Assembly (NCBI RefSeq): GCF_001638985.1
Contig: NW_017265147.1
Coordinates: 961,545-1,025,544 of the forward strand
Length of the DNA stretch: 64,000 bases
Direction of reading: 5' to 3'
Source of the DNA: Phycomyces blakesleeanus NRRL 1555(-)
Lineage: Eukaryota > Mucoromycota > Mucoromycetes > Mucorales > Phycomycetaceae
Position 1 is the stretch's first letter. The number at the start of each line of letters is the position of its first letter. Below are positions 26,566 to 38,618 of the stretch, one piece after another. A model generated the notes under the pieces. That model ran no database searches. It was given only the letters and a program-made list of their open reading frames with translations, and was not told where the DNA came from. The position numbers and the translations under genes are program-made.

Positions 26566-28052
26566 CTAGGCGTATTTCTCCCCAAATGGTTTTGGCGAAA
26601 CACTCTCAGTTGTGTCTTTTGCTTGTTCTGTTTCATGTTCTCTCGTCCGTCGGTCTCTTTCTTCCCAGACATTTGGAACCTTGACCTTGACAAAGGTTGG
26701 ATAAACCAACCTGTCGATATAAAGACTGCGCAGTTTTGATGTTATAAGGTCTGTTAGTTTCGGGATGTCTTCAAGTTTTGTTCGTGATCCGATCAGTGAC
26801 CGGACGTTGAGATCGAGTACAAAATCTGAGTAGGATGAGATAGCAATATATCGTTCCAAAGGGCGTTCTGGTTTTGTAGTGGTTTCCGGTGGGTTGATCA
26901 ATTCAATAGTCAACTAAAAAAAACATATGTATATACATAATCTCAATGATCAGACCAATGTTCAATTTGCCATTCCTCAAATTTACAAAACCCAAATCTT
27001 CTCTTTTTAATGTAATTTAATGTTTATAGGCATATGCTTTATATTTAAAGGCTGTTATTTTCTTGAATATGCTTACCGTCCCAGAGAATTTAACAACGGA
27101 TAAAACAAGTGAAACTGGAAGAGCAGCAAATGCTTGTCTTGGCCAATTGAGAATAAGTTGGGTTTCAATACCCAAAGTAATCTGGTCATTATATTCAAAA
27201 TCAATCTCTGCTCTCTATTAATTTTTTTTTAGAAAAAGAGATTAATAAAATTATTAAGCTTTAATGTATTCTGACTATCTCCACTGGTTACCATTGATCC
27301 AATATCATCTGAAGGTCGAATACGAGCGCTACTAAATATCGGAAACTCTTCTCCAAGGTTCAATTCGGTTACATGAATAGGGCCCTTTATATAATTATAT
27401 AGAAACATACGGCCAAATTTAAGTATCTAGCCATTATACCAATGTATAGTATTGAAAAGAAGAAAATAAACTCACCAGAAAACTAGGACGAACTCCTCCA
27501 TTTAATACTTCATCAACTGCTAAAATCAATCGATGATTGATCTTCGCATCATCACGATATTGCATAATCGCCTGTGCAATCAAAACATTGACCCAATCTG
27601 TACTTTCTGGAGGGTGATGAACCACATCGTAATATGTTTTTTGTGTAATGTAAGCAGCTGGCAATTGGGAGGCAGCAGTAGCATTGACTCGAGAAGGTGG
27701 TGAAGCAGAAAGTCTCGAAGGGATATAGCGCTAACAAGATAATATTGATATTACTATACTATATTATTATTATTATAATATAAAAAAAAGAATTGTAATA
27801 AACAGGTAAAGTAAAATAAAGTAAAATATATAATTAAGGTCATAAACTCAATCGCACCTTTTTCACACCCTTGACATCTTCCATAAGCAAGTATCGCAAG
27901 GCTAGTATAACAATAGTAATTACGCTCAGCTGACCGAGAACAAACCCCTGAAAGAACGAGATTGCACTATTATGCGAGCAAGCATGGTCATGAAGTGTTT
28001 CTCTAATGTAGTCCAACACCTGAGGCGTTATGCCAGAGTGGGTTGTTTCCAT
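26566..28052 (-). CDS. MMM1: ERMES subunit Mmm1 (ER-anchored SMP-domain lipid transfer protein)
   Basis: ER-membrane subunit of the ER-mitochondria encounter structure, which moves phospholipids between the two organelles. Five exons: 28052-27858, 27730-27476, 27384-27292, 27214-27077 and 26913-26566. They total 342 residues. A short lumenal N-terminus is followed by one transmembrane helix at about 30-55 carrying the diagnostic FFQGFVLGQLSV. The SMP domain follows, with STDWVNVLIAQAIMQYRDD, FPIFSSARIRP, MRAEIDFEYNDQITLGIET and LPVSLVLSVVKFSGTLTIEL. The end, VPNVWEERDRR, is also typical. Intron 1 has a weak donor (GTGCGA) but is required to join the helix to the SMP domain in frame. The start is the ATG giving METTHSGITP; the frame runs further upstream without support. 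Confidence 0.92.
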
Positions 28053-29431
28053 GAGGGTTACTTGATGAGGAAACTCAAAATGGAAAAAAAAATAGTAAAA
28101 AAAAAGGTTCTTGTAAAAGAAAAGGGAGGGGTAGGCGATGAAAATGTTGTGACTAGTTAATTGATACACCGCCACAAGCATTAGAGAGCTTCTTTATGCA
28201 ATTGTTAAAGTTGTTGAAAATATAAGGGTGATTAAAGGTATATGCTATTCATTAGGTAACAAGTTATTCATATTATCAGTCATAAATAAATATAAAGTGT
28301 TTCAAAACCGAATTGTGCAAGTACAAAATTTTTCAATAATAAATCAAAATTTAGACGGGATTGCCAGCAACAAATTTAACTTCATATCGTACACCTGTGT
28401 AATTAATAGTGTTTAATTAATGATAGACAGAATAAAAGCGTACTGATTACAAGAGATTGTATATATAGCATTAAAACAAAAGATAATAATAATAATAATA
28501 ATAATAGTTATTAATAGTAGCTGTCCATGGTATAAAACAACTAACATCAGGACGTATGAAGTAATTAATAAATGGTATTTGGTACTTTTAAACCATCAAA
28601 ATAAAATACTTCTTTATATACTCAGAAGTACCCGAAGCTTATCCAATTGACCAACCAACCGAGTATCAAGAAGATGAAATGAAAGGGGTGTTTATACAAG
28701 AAAAGCATGATAGTAACTTGTGTATATCTACCTATACAGACATACATTAATGGATCAATAGAGACAGAAGGAAATAGAGAGATATAGAGAACAGTAATAA
28801 AGAGATAAAGAGCGGCTATTATTCAACAGTTAGTATCAGGTAGAATTGGAATTAATGCAGGCTATAATAATTGCCTTTTCTCTTCAGAAAAATATATAGA
28901 AAATGTTGAACCACAAATCAGGCATAGGTAAATTGTTTATTTCTTAGTGGCATGCTATCTTACTAGTCAATAATACTATTCAAAATAAGAATTTAAAATA
29001 AATATGACTTTATTGACTTCAAGAGGCTACTACTGCTCAAGGATATAACAGAAAGGAAATAAGGTCATTGAAATGGTTTATTTTTTAAAGGAAAAAATAA
29101 AAAAAGTTGCTGTCAGGATGGAAGAATGGCAACGTGGTTATATTCCCAACATCCTTTGGAATGGAGTTAGCAATGAAACGATAACTGTGTTTGTCAATTA
29201 TATCGGGCTTACCACAAAAGAATGTTATCCACAGTCCTCTTTAGATCCTGTCTATGACTACAAGGCATATTTATCAATAGGCCACTATCAGACTATCCTC
29301 CATACCTGTCCTTGTTGATCTTATAGAGAAAAATAAAACATATTCTCTCTATAAATCCTACACTCTTTCTCTTTATTTCTTTACAGCTTATTTCTTTTTA
29401 CCCGTTGCCCCCTTTTTTTATATACACGAGA
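28053..29431. other. divergent intergenic region
   Basis: About 1.4 kb between MMM1 (-) and the Gly/His-rich gene (+). AT-rich with a (TAA)n run at about 28485-28505. An 81-codon ATG frame at 29073-29318 has no recognisable features and is not called as a gene. A TATATA element lies about 15 bp before the next ATG. Confidence 0.5.
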
Positions 29432-30718
29432 ATGAAAATCTATCAAGTCCTTGCCGCTTCGGCTGCCTTGGCATCTCTGGCTCACGGTAAAAATTAAATT
29501 AAATTATATCGAATAAAGTAAAATAAAGCATACAATACAATACAATACAATACAATAAAATACAATACAATAAATAAATAAAGACAGAACATCAAAACAT
29601 GAACTATAAAAATGGAAACAACAACAACAGCAATATCAATATACACCTCTTCAATTTTACGAAAAACAATCTACAGTTACATCTTTTGTCGGATATAATT
29701 CGAATTACATCGCAAATTTATTAACTTTTTGAATATATGTGTAGGCTACAAAGGACATGATGATGTAGAGTACGTTACCGTTCCCATTGGCCCCAATACA
29801 CACGAGGTTCCTCCATATCCTGATAACAACCACGGAAAGCCCTTCCCAATCATACCTGGAATGCAAGTTGAATATAAACCACCTGTAGTAGTTGTCGAGT
29901 ACGTTTCCGCCACAACAGTCATCCCAGTTTTCCCCGAAGAGCATAATGGCTGGTATGATGAGGAAGATTGCGAGGAGGAAGACGAGCAGAATAACTTCAG
30001 ACCACATGGAAGACCACAGCACGGTGGACCTGGTGGATCTGGTGGATTTGGTGGACACGGAGGCAAACCCCAGCACAGCGGCTCTGGTGGCCACGGAGGA
30101 CCTGGAGGCAAACCACAACACGGTGGCTCTGGTAGCCATAGAGGACCTGGAGGCAAATCACAGCACGGAAGTTCTGGTGGTCACAGAGGACCTGGTGGAA
30201 AACCACAGCACGGTGGTTCCAGTGGCCATGGAGGACATGGTGACAAGCCCGAGCACAATGGTTCCGGTGGTAACGGAGGACACGGAGGCAAACCTGAGCA
30301 CGGTGGATCTGGTGGATCTGGTGGATCTGGTGGATCTGGTGGATCCGATAAACCAAGCGTACCAGCTGTACCGATCGTACCAATTGTACCAGTTGTACCA
30401 GTTGTACCAGGCGAGCCCGATGGATCATTCGGACCTTCAACTGACTCAGTATCGATGAATAATGATCCTAATGTTGATTTTGCTGCTGCTGCCGCCGTAT
30501 CTGATGTGAATAATGCAGGCGTAGGTTCCGCCATCGAATCAGCATTCTCATCTGCAACAAACAAGGCTATCTCAAGCGCAAAATCTAGCGTTACTTCAAG
30601 ATCTTCATCTACATCCTCTTCCTCTCAAACTACTACAACATCTGGTGCTGTCAGCGTTCGCATTGGCGGAACTATGATTGTTGGTCTCGCTGGCTTTGTA
30701 GCCTACCTTTTGATCTAA
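29432..30718 (+). CDS. secreted Gly/His-rich repeat protein with GPI-type tail
   Basis: Two exons (29432-29486 and 29745-30718) give 342 residues. Exon 1 encodes a classical signal peptide (MKIYQVLAASAALASLAHG). The mature N-terminus is Pro/Val/His-containing, then acidic (EEDCEEEDEQ). Residues from about 108 to 215 are degenerate repeats of about 14 residues with the pattern GGxGGPGGKPQHGGSG, rich in Gly and His. A VPIVPIVPVVPVVPG run and an Ala/Ser-rich segment follow. The end is SGAVSVRIGG plus a hydrophobic tail (MIVGLAGFVAYLLI) with no charged residues after it, as in GPI-anchor signals. It is probably a cell-wall or surface protein; the His-Gly repeats could bind metal ions, which is inference. 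No family assignment can be made. Confidence 0.8.
30025..30345 (+). repeat. degenerate 42-bp tandem repeat coding Gly/His repeats
   Basis: About seven imperfect units of roughly 42 bp within the surface-protein gene, each coding a variant of GGHGGPGGKPQHGGS, ending in a pure GGTGGATCT run at 30304-30345. Units differ by scattered substitutions, some of them altering residues. Confidence 0.8.
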
Positions 30719-31480
30719 CTCTAGATACCATCACTCACCCTCTACATACCCGTGAGCGTGTTTTGAATGCGTTTACGTTTGATCTCTGTTGCCATAAGCT
30801 TCTTTCTATTACTTCTCCACAATGTTTCTTATTAGACAATTCGTTCATGAATACCCCATGCACATTTATCCTTAACATTGCTATTAATGAGCAAACAATA
30901 AAATACAAAAAAAGCTAGCAATTAAAATAATAATAAATATAACATACAATTACCTGTATTTATCTACCTCTTTAGTAAACTCTTTTATATTCTTCTTTCT
31001 TTCAAGACAATTGAATCAATTGTTCCACCAACAAAAAGGAGACTATCCTTTTATGTGATTGTGCAACAATGTAGTATAACAATTATCTCGTCTGCAAGTA
31101 ATCGAAAATTGTTTAAACCCAATCTTGTTTGGTTCAAGCTCCAGAAATAACAATTGATTGTAAGCTTTTCTATATACAAGATATGAAAGAGACAATACTA
31201 ATAGCAATAGTAATGGTAGTAAAAGCAGTAACAAGAGCAATATTTTATATGTAATTGAATTTATTTAAAGCAATGGTGAGTTTTTCACCCTTTTTTGGGT
31301 CAGTGTGAGTGTGTGTGAGGGTGTGTGAGGGTGTGTGAGGAGGGATTTTTTTTTACGTATTCTGTATATATATACATTGAGATAAAAGGGAGAAAAATAA
31401 AAGTAAAAATAAAATAGAAAGGGGAAAGGAAAAAAGTTATGTAGCTCATCTATTCTATTTTCATGAATGGGAGCACACTT
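30719..31480. other. convergent intergenic region
   Basis: Lies between the ends of the Gly/His-rich gene and the Ca2+-ATPase. Contains a G/T-rich minisatellite (GTGTGTGAGG units, about 31300-31345) and A-rich runs. No gene seen. Confidence 0.6.
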
Positions 31481-34400
31481 TTATGCCTCGCCATTCTCAG
31501 CAGCCTGCTTGAACTTTTGTGCGTTCTGAACAAGAGCTGCGAAACGGTTACCATGAAGGTTGTTCTGAGGTTCCTGGCTAGTTGTACCACTGTTTTCAGA
31601 CTCGCGGGGTTGAGAGTGCATACTGCGGGTAGCACCATAGTTTGGTGCACTCGAAGCCATGCTGCGATGACTATCCTTGGAAGTAGAGCGAACAGGTCGG
31701 TTTCGGGAACGACGGAGGAATGAATAGAGACGGAGTTCTTTGCGGACATCACCAATGGCACCTTCCCAGCTCATACGGGAGTAAGTGGCAAGAGGCTTGG
31801 CCTCTTCGCTGAACTTGCGCTCACCACCACAATCGGGCAAAAGACGGATAATAGTACCAACGGGAAGCGAGAGAGATCCGATAGCAACCGTCACAAGCCA
31901 CTGTATTGGAGTCAAAGGCACGGTCTTGAAAGCAATGCCACCAAAAGTTACGATAAGGAATTGTCCAAGAATGACAAGAACTTGAATAGCCAAGAAAATC
32001 CAGTTGTTGAAGATATCCTTGAAAACATTGAGGGTATTGTCGATACGTCTGCAGTTGATCTCATTGAAAACCTGGAGGAAGACAAAGACATTGAAAACCA
32101 TGGTGCGAAGAGTAGCCTGACCCTGGGCATCATTATCAAGATGGAAGATGGCAAGACCGAGGTACATGATAACCAAGTTGACAGCAATCTGGAAAATAGC
32201 CTGGCCAATAATCATCTTGCCCATTCGGAAATTAATCAAGTGAGCATATTTGGAAATAGGCTTGCGCTGCAAGAGATCCTGAGTTGGAGGTTCGGTGGCC
32301 AACGCAAGTGCGGCAAGGGTGTCCATAATCAAGTTAACCCACAAAAGCTGAACGGCACTCAAGATACTTTCCGAGTTGTCAGAACCAATGGCACTGATAA
32401 AGGACAGGACAACAGCGGCAATGTTGACAGTAAGCTGGAAAGTCAAGAACTTGCGCACACCATCATTGACAGCACGACCCCAAAGAAGGGCCTTGAGAAT
32501 AGAGTTAAAGTTGTCATCCATCAAAATAATATCAGAAGCTTCCTTGGCAACCTCAGTACCAGCAATACCCATAGAGAAACCAACATCGGCAAGCTTGAGG
32601 GCTGGTCCATCGTTGGTACCATCACCAGTCATACCGACTACCTGATCCTGTTCTTGGAGACGAGTGACAACAACGGTCTTATCAGTGGGGGAAGAGCGAG
32701 CGAGAACCTGGAGACGGGGAATGACCTTGCGCTGTTCTTCTACAGACATTTCACGGAACTCTGGACCAGTCAAGGCAATACCACCCTTGGTCAGAATACC
32801 AGCATTGCGAGCGATGGCCTTGGCAGTGTTAATGTTATCACCGGTAATCATGCGTACAAAAACACCAGCTTCTCTAAAGGCAGCTACAGACTCGACAACA
32901 CCAGGGCGCAGGGGGTCCATGATACCAACGATACCAATGAGTACGAGATCCTTGAGGGTGGGTTCATCATCAGACATGTCCTCGTACTTGCTGGAGCTGA
33001 GGTCACGATAGGCGAGGGCAATGGTACGGAGAGCCTTGTCAGCATAAGCACTGATAAGTCCACCGACCTTCACGTTGGTCTCCTTGTCCAATTTCTTAAC
33101 ATGGCCATCCGAAGTGAGGAAGGAGGTACAGGACTCAAGGACAATCTCTGAGGCACCCTTGGTGTACATGCGGTACTCCTTTTGATTATGGGAGGTAGCA
33201 GAGTTCTCCTGAATCTTCATAATGGTTGTCATGGTCTTGCGCTTGGAAGCAAAGGGATAAACTTTGGCAACATTGGTTTCATGGCGAATTGCGTCGTAGT
33301 CGGAACCGAGGATCTTGGAGAAACCAAGCAGGGCACATTCGGTTTTGGATCCAACGAAATCAACACGGTTGTTCTCATCCTTGCCCTCGAAAGCGGTGGA
33401 ATTTACAGCAATGCTCTCGGTCAGGAGTTGGACAACACTAGAGTCAACACGGCCAGCCCAGCCCTTGACATGCTCGGGCTTGTCGAATGCCTCTTCGGCA
33501 AGTGTACCTTCGGCAACAGTCATCTTGTTCTGGGTGAGAGTTCCGGTCTTGTCGGAGCAGATGGCAGTAGCGTTACCCATGGTCTCGCAGGCGGCCAAAA
33601 CTCTGACGAGGTTGTTGTCCTTGAGCATCTGGGTTGTAGCAAAGGCAAGGGCCATGGTTACGGCCATAGGAAGACCTTCAGGCACAGCGACGACAATGAT
33701 AGTGATGGCCTGGATGATGATGCTGATCATAGCAGCGGCGATTTCCTGGCCTGGAGGGAAATGAGGCTGCATGGCAGCGACAATGAAGTATTTGATGACC
33801 AATGCAAACAGCATGATGATAGCAGCGGCGAAACCAAGCTTGGCAATTTGTTCGGCGAGAGTGTCGAGCTTCATCTGGAGGGGTGTGCCTTCAGCCTCGG
33901 TACCACGCATGGCCATCATAGTCTTTCCAAAGTACGACTGCTCTCCAACAGCAATAGCAACCATCTTACCGACACCTTCAAGGACCTTTGAACCAGAGAG
34001 GATAAAGCAATCCCCTTGATCATCGGTAAGTTTCTTCATAGTGTCCGATTCACCAGTGGCAGAGGATTCATCGCAGGCAAGGTTGTGGCCACCGAGATAA
34101 AGACCATCGGCAGGAATGATGTCTCCAGGCTCGAGCATAAGAATGTCGCCGACGTTGAGGTCATAGACGCTGATCTGCAGTTCTTTTCCGTCACGGATGA
34201 CCTTGACAACACGGTCCTCTTTCTTTGCATTGAGTTTCTTGAACTGGCGCTCTTTTTGGTAATCGTTGATGGCGTTAGTTAGTACGACGGCAAGAACAGC
34301 CACGAGGATCGCCGTGCCTTCGACCCTACAGCGGAGAAATTAATTAAAACAGTTCTACAATAACGGAGATTCCAGCCACAGCAGTGCATTTAAATTCATC

Positions 34401-34888
34401 CAGACTTTCTCGTGAACACAAAATATGAAATGCACTACAGCCAAAAAGAAATGTTTATTGGGAAGGTTGACTTACCATCCGACGCGAGGTTCATCTTCAG
34501 GGTGGTTAGGAGAATAGTCTTCCCAGATTCCAATGGCCAGAGATACCAATGAGGCGATGGTCAAGAGAATGAGGGTTTTGTCGTTGTATGCAGCCCAGAG
34601 AAGCTGAAGAAAAGACTTTGAGATGGTTTCAGGGAGAATGTTGCGGCCAAAGACGCTTTGACGGTCAGAAAATGCCTTGTCAGAGGAAGATTCGACACCT
34701 TCATCAGAAGATAGACCGGATTTAGGGTCTACACGAAGTTTCTTGAGTACAGCCTGTGTACCGCCGAGTTTCTTGAGAAGTTCGGGGCTTTTTGGGTCAA
34801 CAAGGTCTGTGAGTTGTGAGGGAGAGACTCCAAAAGGATTGTGCTGCTGATCGCTGCCCAACAGGGGGCGATGATCGTGCGGCGACAT
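31481..34888 (-). CDS. PMC1: P-type Ca2+-transporting ATPase, PMCA/Pmc1 type (IIB)
   Basis: ATP-driven Ca2+ pump of the plasma membrane/vacuole class. Two exons (34888-34476 and 34325-31481) give 1085 residues. The chosen ATG starts MSPHDHRPLL; the open frame reaches 34912 only through a TTG. Motifs in order: CDESSATGES (actuator loop), VVAVPEGLPMAV (M4 ion-binding segment), CSDKTGTLTQNK (phosphorylated Asp), KGASEIVLE (nucleotide binding) and TGDGTNDGPALKLADVG (hinge). C-terminal helices include LLWVNLIMDTLAALALA. About ten hydrophobic segments are visible. The roughly 100-residue C-terminal tail is Ser/Arg-rich and hydrophilic. The antisense strand is open over long stretches because of strong codon bias; those frames are shadows. 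Confidence 0.95.
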
Positions 34889-35255
34889 TGGGGTGGGGGA
34901 ATAGGGAAGCAAAGAGTAAGAGAAATGGTGGTTTAGTAAAAAAGGTGTTTAAATAGCCCACAGGAGTTCTTGCCAAGACTCAGTTAGACGCTTATTATCC
35001 AGTATTATTATATAATACCTGATATTAATACTAACAGTAAAAATAAAATAAAATAAAATAAAATAAAATATTTATCAAGTTCAAATTGGCCTAATAATAT
35101 AAACCCCCAAGCGGACAGGGTTTCAGTTCTGTTTCCGTCACTAATGACTCGTGTTTTTTTTTTCTTTTTCTTTGCACCACGGAAAGTTCTTATTTCGATT
35201 CTTAATTTTTATTTATTTTTATTTCTTTAAGTTTTTTTTTTTCTTTTTTTTTTTA
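34889..35255. other. intergenic between Ca2+-ATPase and FCP1
   Basis: Promoter of the Ca2+-ATPase and 3' flank of FCP1. Contains an (AAAAT)n run at 35039-35070 and T-rich tracts. No gene seen. Confidence 0.6.
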
Positions 35256-37816
35256 TTAATCGATTTCGTCATCAAGTTCACCTGCCAAATCATCAAGAAA
35301 AGAGGATGATGAATCAGACTCATTTGATGGAGACTCTGAGCCATCAGAACTATTGGCAGTTGTGACTTTGGATAGATGGGACCTTCCGCGTTGTGCTGTC
35401 TCTGCGCGTCTGGCTGACAATGGAGAACGCGACCGGGATGGCCGACGAATGCGTATGCGTGGCTGGTCGCTGTCCTCGTCAGATTCTTCATCTTCACCAT
35501 CTCCGCTTGCGTAACGCTTTCGCTTTCCTTTGAAAGGTGGGCCCAAAGGACTATGACGATGAGTACGATCACTGGTCTTAGTTGACTCTCTTACCTTTCC
35601 ACTGTATCTGAATCTGTGTCGATCACATCTGTTCCACTCTCATTCATACAATCCTCAACTTCGCGGTCTGCTTCATCCCAATCGATATTTTCAACCAGTG
35701 AATTATCGGCATCCTCAAACGCATCTTCAAAGTCAAGAGGAGTTGATTCGGGGTTCTCTATCTCCTGGGGGGTTGATGGTTGTGCAAGGCCATACAGCGC
35801 CTCATCTTGTATAGCCCACCGCGACGTACTGTCCACTAGCCATGCTGGTGTGACAATCGAAATACGTTTACCATACTTTAGCGCTGCTTTGACTTTTGAG
35901 GTTCCTGGCTATATAAATTATAAGCATCAATTATTATTTTTTTACACTATAGAGCTGTAAAAAAAAGTAATGATAATTACCTTGGCAGCAATAAGATGAG
36001 TAACTTTTCCAGTCAGCTCAAGTTCACAATTTGCACCAAATGATATTGCCAGCTGCCACAGCCAAGATTGAGACGGCTCTTGGTGGAGAGGGATTACACC
36101 AGAGAATACAAGATGAAGTCCCTTGAGAATCCGACTCTTCATGGACGGAATAATCTCCTTAACATCAGGTGCGGTTGTGTTCGACGTCTGTGAGTCTGCG
36201 GCCTTGTAATATCGGCTGTGAACCTCGGATAGTATCTGAGCCAAGGTTTATTAGTTTTGAGCTTAATGCAAGGTTTACCCAATATAAGAAGAACAATGAA
36301 AATGGCATTTACCTTGAGCATGGTATACAATTCCCGATCGTCGTCTACCAGCAAAGGACGTTCCTGGCGTGCATTAAGCTCAGTTTGTTTCTGGGCTAGG
36401 GGTCTTTGCTGTGTTTGTTCCTCTACCATGGCCTCCTGCTCGCGTGTTTGGGCAGCAAGAGTTGGGGGATCGTCTGGCTTGGGAACCTCGGGGTCTGCTT
36501 TGGGTTCTTCCGTCTTTTCTGTCTTGAGCTTAGCAACAATGGGATGAGTTTGGAAGTGTGGCGTCGTGGAGCTTACCTGTTTGGGACCAAAAGGGGAGTT
36601 TATGTCGCCTGTACCAACAAAGAACTCATCTGGTACAAGAATGTGTTACTATCCTTATTAAATTTATCTCGCTATATCGACTCTTTATATATTTCCTTTT
36701 TATTTTCTTTACATCATTTTATCTTATTTTTATTTTGGCTTTACTTTTACCAGCCTATTACTTATTCTTACATGGTTTAATTTTGATCAAATTAGGTGAA
36801 AAACTCCAGACGTCAGAACGATCATCTAGTACAACCACCATTGAGGTATCGCAAGGGAATAGACGCTGAAGAGTCTTTTGGGTGACACCTATAATATATA
36901 GCAACACCAACAATAGTAATTGCAATAGTTGTAAGTAAATGCAAGTGGTCATCTTATCCAATAGATCTTACTTCCACTTTCATCACGCGATAGAATTCGT
37001 TCTCGAAACATGGTGCCTCGAGGATCAATTTCACGCGCCACTGCTTCAGCGTAATGTCTTGTACCCATTGTATAAATGTGTAATTCATAAAGTTGGCTGA
37101 CCTTTTCAAGGAATTCTGATAATCCTGGACTAGATGAATATTAATTATTATCAATATCAATATCAATATCAATATCAATTCTTATTAGTTAAATGTAATG
37201 CTTATTTATTTATTTATCTTCTTCCTTTGGTCTCTTTATTCTCTATTCTTTACCCGCTTATTAGCTTCTTCTTACCGCAATTTAATGTAATAAACCAATG
37301 GACTTCCAGCAAGTGTGAATTTACGAATATCTTCAGTTGCAGAATGATTGGCATTCTTTTCATCGTCCATCCACTCCCCAACTGTCGGGTCCCAAGTGGC
37401 ATGAACAATAGTCTGATCAAGATCAAGAATCAATGACAACTTCTTGTCTTTTCTCAGCCTTTCTGCTGTCTCTTTCTCCAATCTCTCGGCTTCCTATTGT
37501 TCATATTAATATACAAAAAAGAAGCAAGATCAATAGAAAACATCAAAATTGAATTGGTATCTGACCTTTCGGCTAACTGTCAGACCCTTTAAATCGTGGC
37601 TCATATTGATACCGGCTTCCGTTATCTCTGAACTATAAGCCAGAATGAGTACCTCATTTTTATTCATTATTTTTTATTTTATTTTTATTTTGTTTGTATG
37701 TTTGTATGTATGTGAATGTATGTATGTGTGCGTGTGCAATTTTTGATTTACCTTTCAAGAATAGCACCACAAATAGCACACAGCCCATTAAACTGGACTT
37801 CATGTTTGCAGTCCAT
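35256..37816 (-). CDS. FCP1: RNA polymerase II CTD phosphatase Fcp1 (5' end unresolved)
   Basis: Dephosphorylates the polymerase II C-terminal domain to recycle the enzyme. Nine exons: 37816-37752, 37632-37566, 37493-37276, 37129-36972, 36888-36772, 36629-36313, 36235-35981, 35908-35595 and 35550-35256. They give 601 residues with closed phases. Landmarks are CKHEVQFNGLCAICG (Cys-rich, residues 3-17), catalytic LDLDQTIVHATWDP (DxDxT, about residue 70), YIKLRPGLSEFLEK, RILSRDESGS, VVLDDRSDVW and YEFFVGTGDINSPFGP. A BRCT domain spans about 345-440 (LHLVFSGVIP, then ISIVTPAWLVDST), and the tail is acidic and Arg/Ser-rich. The last intron (35594-35551) is only 44 bp. The first ATG sits directly on a TATAG acceptor, and the usual roughly 100-residue N-terminal part is missing, so an upstream coding exon may be unrecognised. 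Confidence 0.9.
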
Positions 37817-37887
37817 CTATAGAGTATTTAAATATAAGAATATATAAGAATATATATATATATTTGTATACACATATATATATGTCC

Positions 37888-37947
37888 ACTGTGTACTGTG
37901 TACTGTGTACTGTGTACTGTGTGCTGTGTACTGTATGCTGCGTATGT

Positions 37948-37980
<33 letters not shown>
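37888..37980. repeat. (CTGTGTA)n 7-bp tandem repeat followed by (TA)n
   Basis: About seven near-perfect units of CTGTGTA at 37888-37940, then a pure TA run of about 32 bp at 37949-37980, in the 5' region or first intron of FCP1. Confidence 0.9.
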
Positions 37981-37990
<10 letters not shown>

Positions 37991-38396
37991 TGTATGTTGT
38001 ATTTGTATTTTGCTTGCATTTGATTTTACCGTCGTTTCTTTTTCTTTTTATAAAAATAATTTTCAATATGTTTGGTGGGCAGATTGGTTCAACCAGGAGG
38101 TATCTAATAGGAGTCCAAGAATGTGTGTTTATCTTTTCATCCAAGTCAGTAAAGATCAGATCAGTCCTATTGATGACCCACAATAGTGGACCTTGTTCCT
38201 GTGCGCGTTATACCTGGAATGTAAAAAGCGGGATGGTGGTCACAAACTCATGTCAGCATCTCAAGTGCATTATAAATTCATCCTATTGCTCGATCATCTC
38301 TCTTCACCTCTTTACACTTGTCTCTCTGTTCGATACACTTTAGCAGAAGGAAAAGAAAAAGCAAAAAGAAAAAAAAAGCGAAGCGTTCGGTATAAG

Positions 38397-38404
38397 TCAC
38401 GTGA
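38397..38404. promoter_or_regulatory. TCACGTGA palindrome upstream of FCP1
   Basis: Same octamer as at 18121-18128, here about 580 bp upstream of the first recognised FCP1 codon. A bHLH-factor site is inferred from the CACGTG core only. Confidence 0.3.
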
Positions 38405-38618
38405 TGTATTTGTGCCTTCAAGGCAGGTTGTTGACATGTTGAATTTGTGTAACATTATGCATGGGGGAGTGCTATGATTTTTATGCGTGGTAAAGAAAAT
38501 AATAGAAAGTGATAATATGAAAGCGAGACTAGTGGTATAATAAGAGTAATAAGAATAATAGAACGACTATGTACAGAAGATTATGCTGATTTTTTTGTAT
38601 GGGTATTATCGAGTATTA

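Larger units (their letters stand above)
37817..38618. other. FCP1 upstream region with simple repeats
   Basis: Holds a 7-bp tandem repeat and a TA run (separate entry), then a minus-strand coding-like stretch at about 38183-38023 with a G|GTAAAA donor that could belong to FCP1 but is not in phase with its first recognised exon. A TCACGTGA palindrome follows at 38397-38404. Confidence 0.45.

Noticed and set aside
29073..29318. 81-codon ATG frame in the MMM1 to Gly/His-gene gap
   Set aside because: No domain, signal peptide or splice context, and composition like the surrounding intergenic DNA.
29705..30564. Antisense and shifted frames over the Gly/His-rich gene
   Set aside because: Produced by the GC-rich repeat; the plus-strand frame has a signal peptide, a closed intron and a GPI tail.
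31961..33991. Long plus-strand open frames (up to 396 codons) opposite the Ca2+-ATPase
   Set aside because: They mirror the codon bias of the minus-strand ATPase, have no domain character and end where its frame bias changes.
34889..34912. Upstream extension of the Ca2+-ATPase start
   Set aside because: The extra codons begin with TTG, not ATG; the ATG at 34888 is used.
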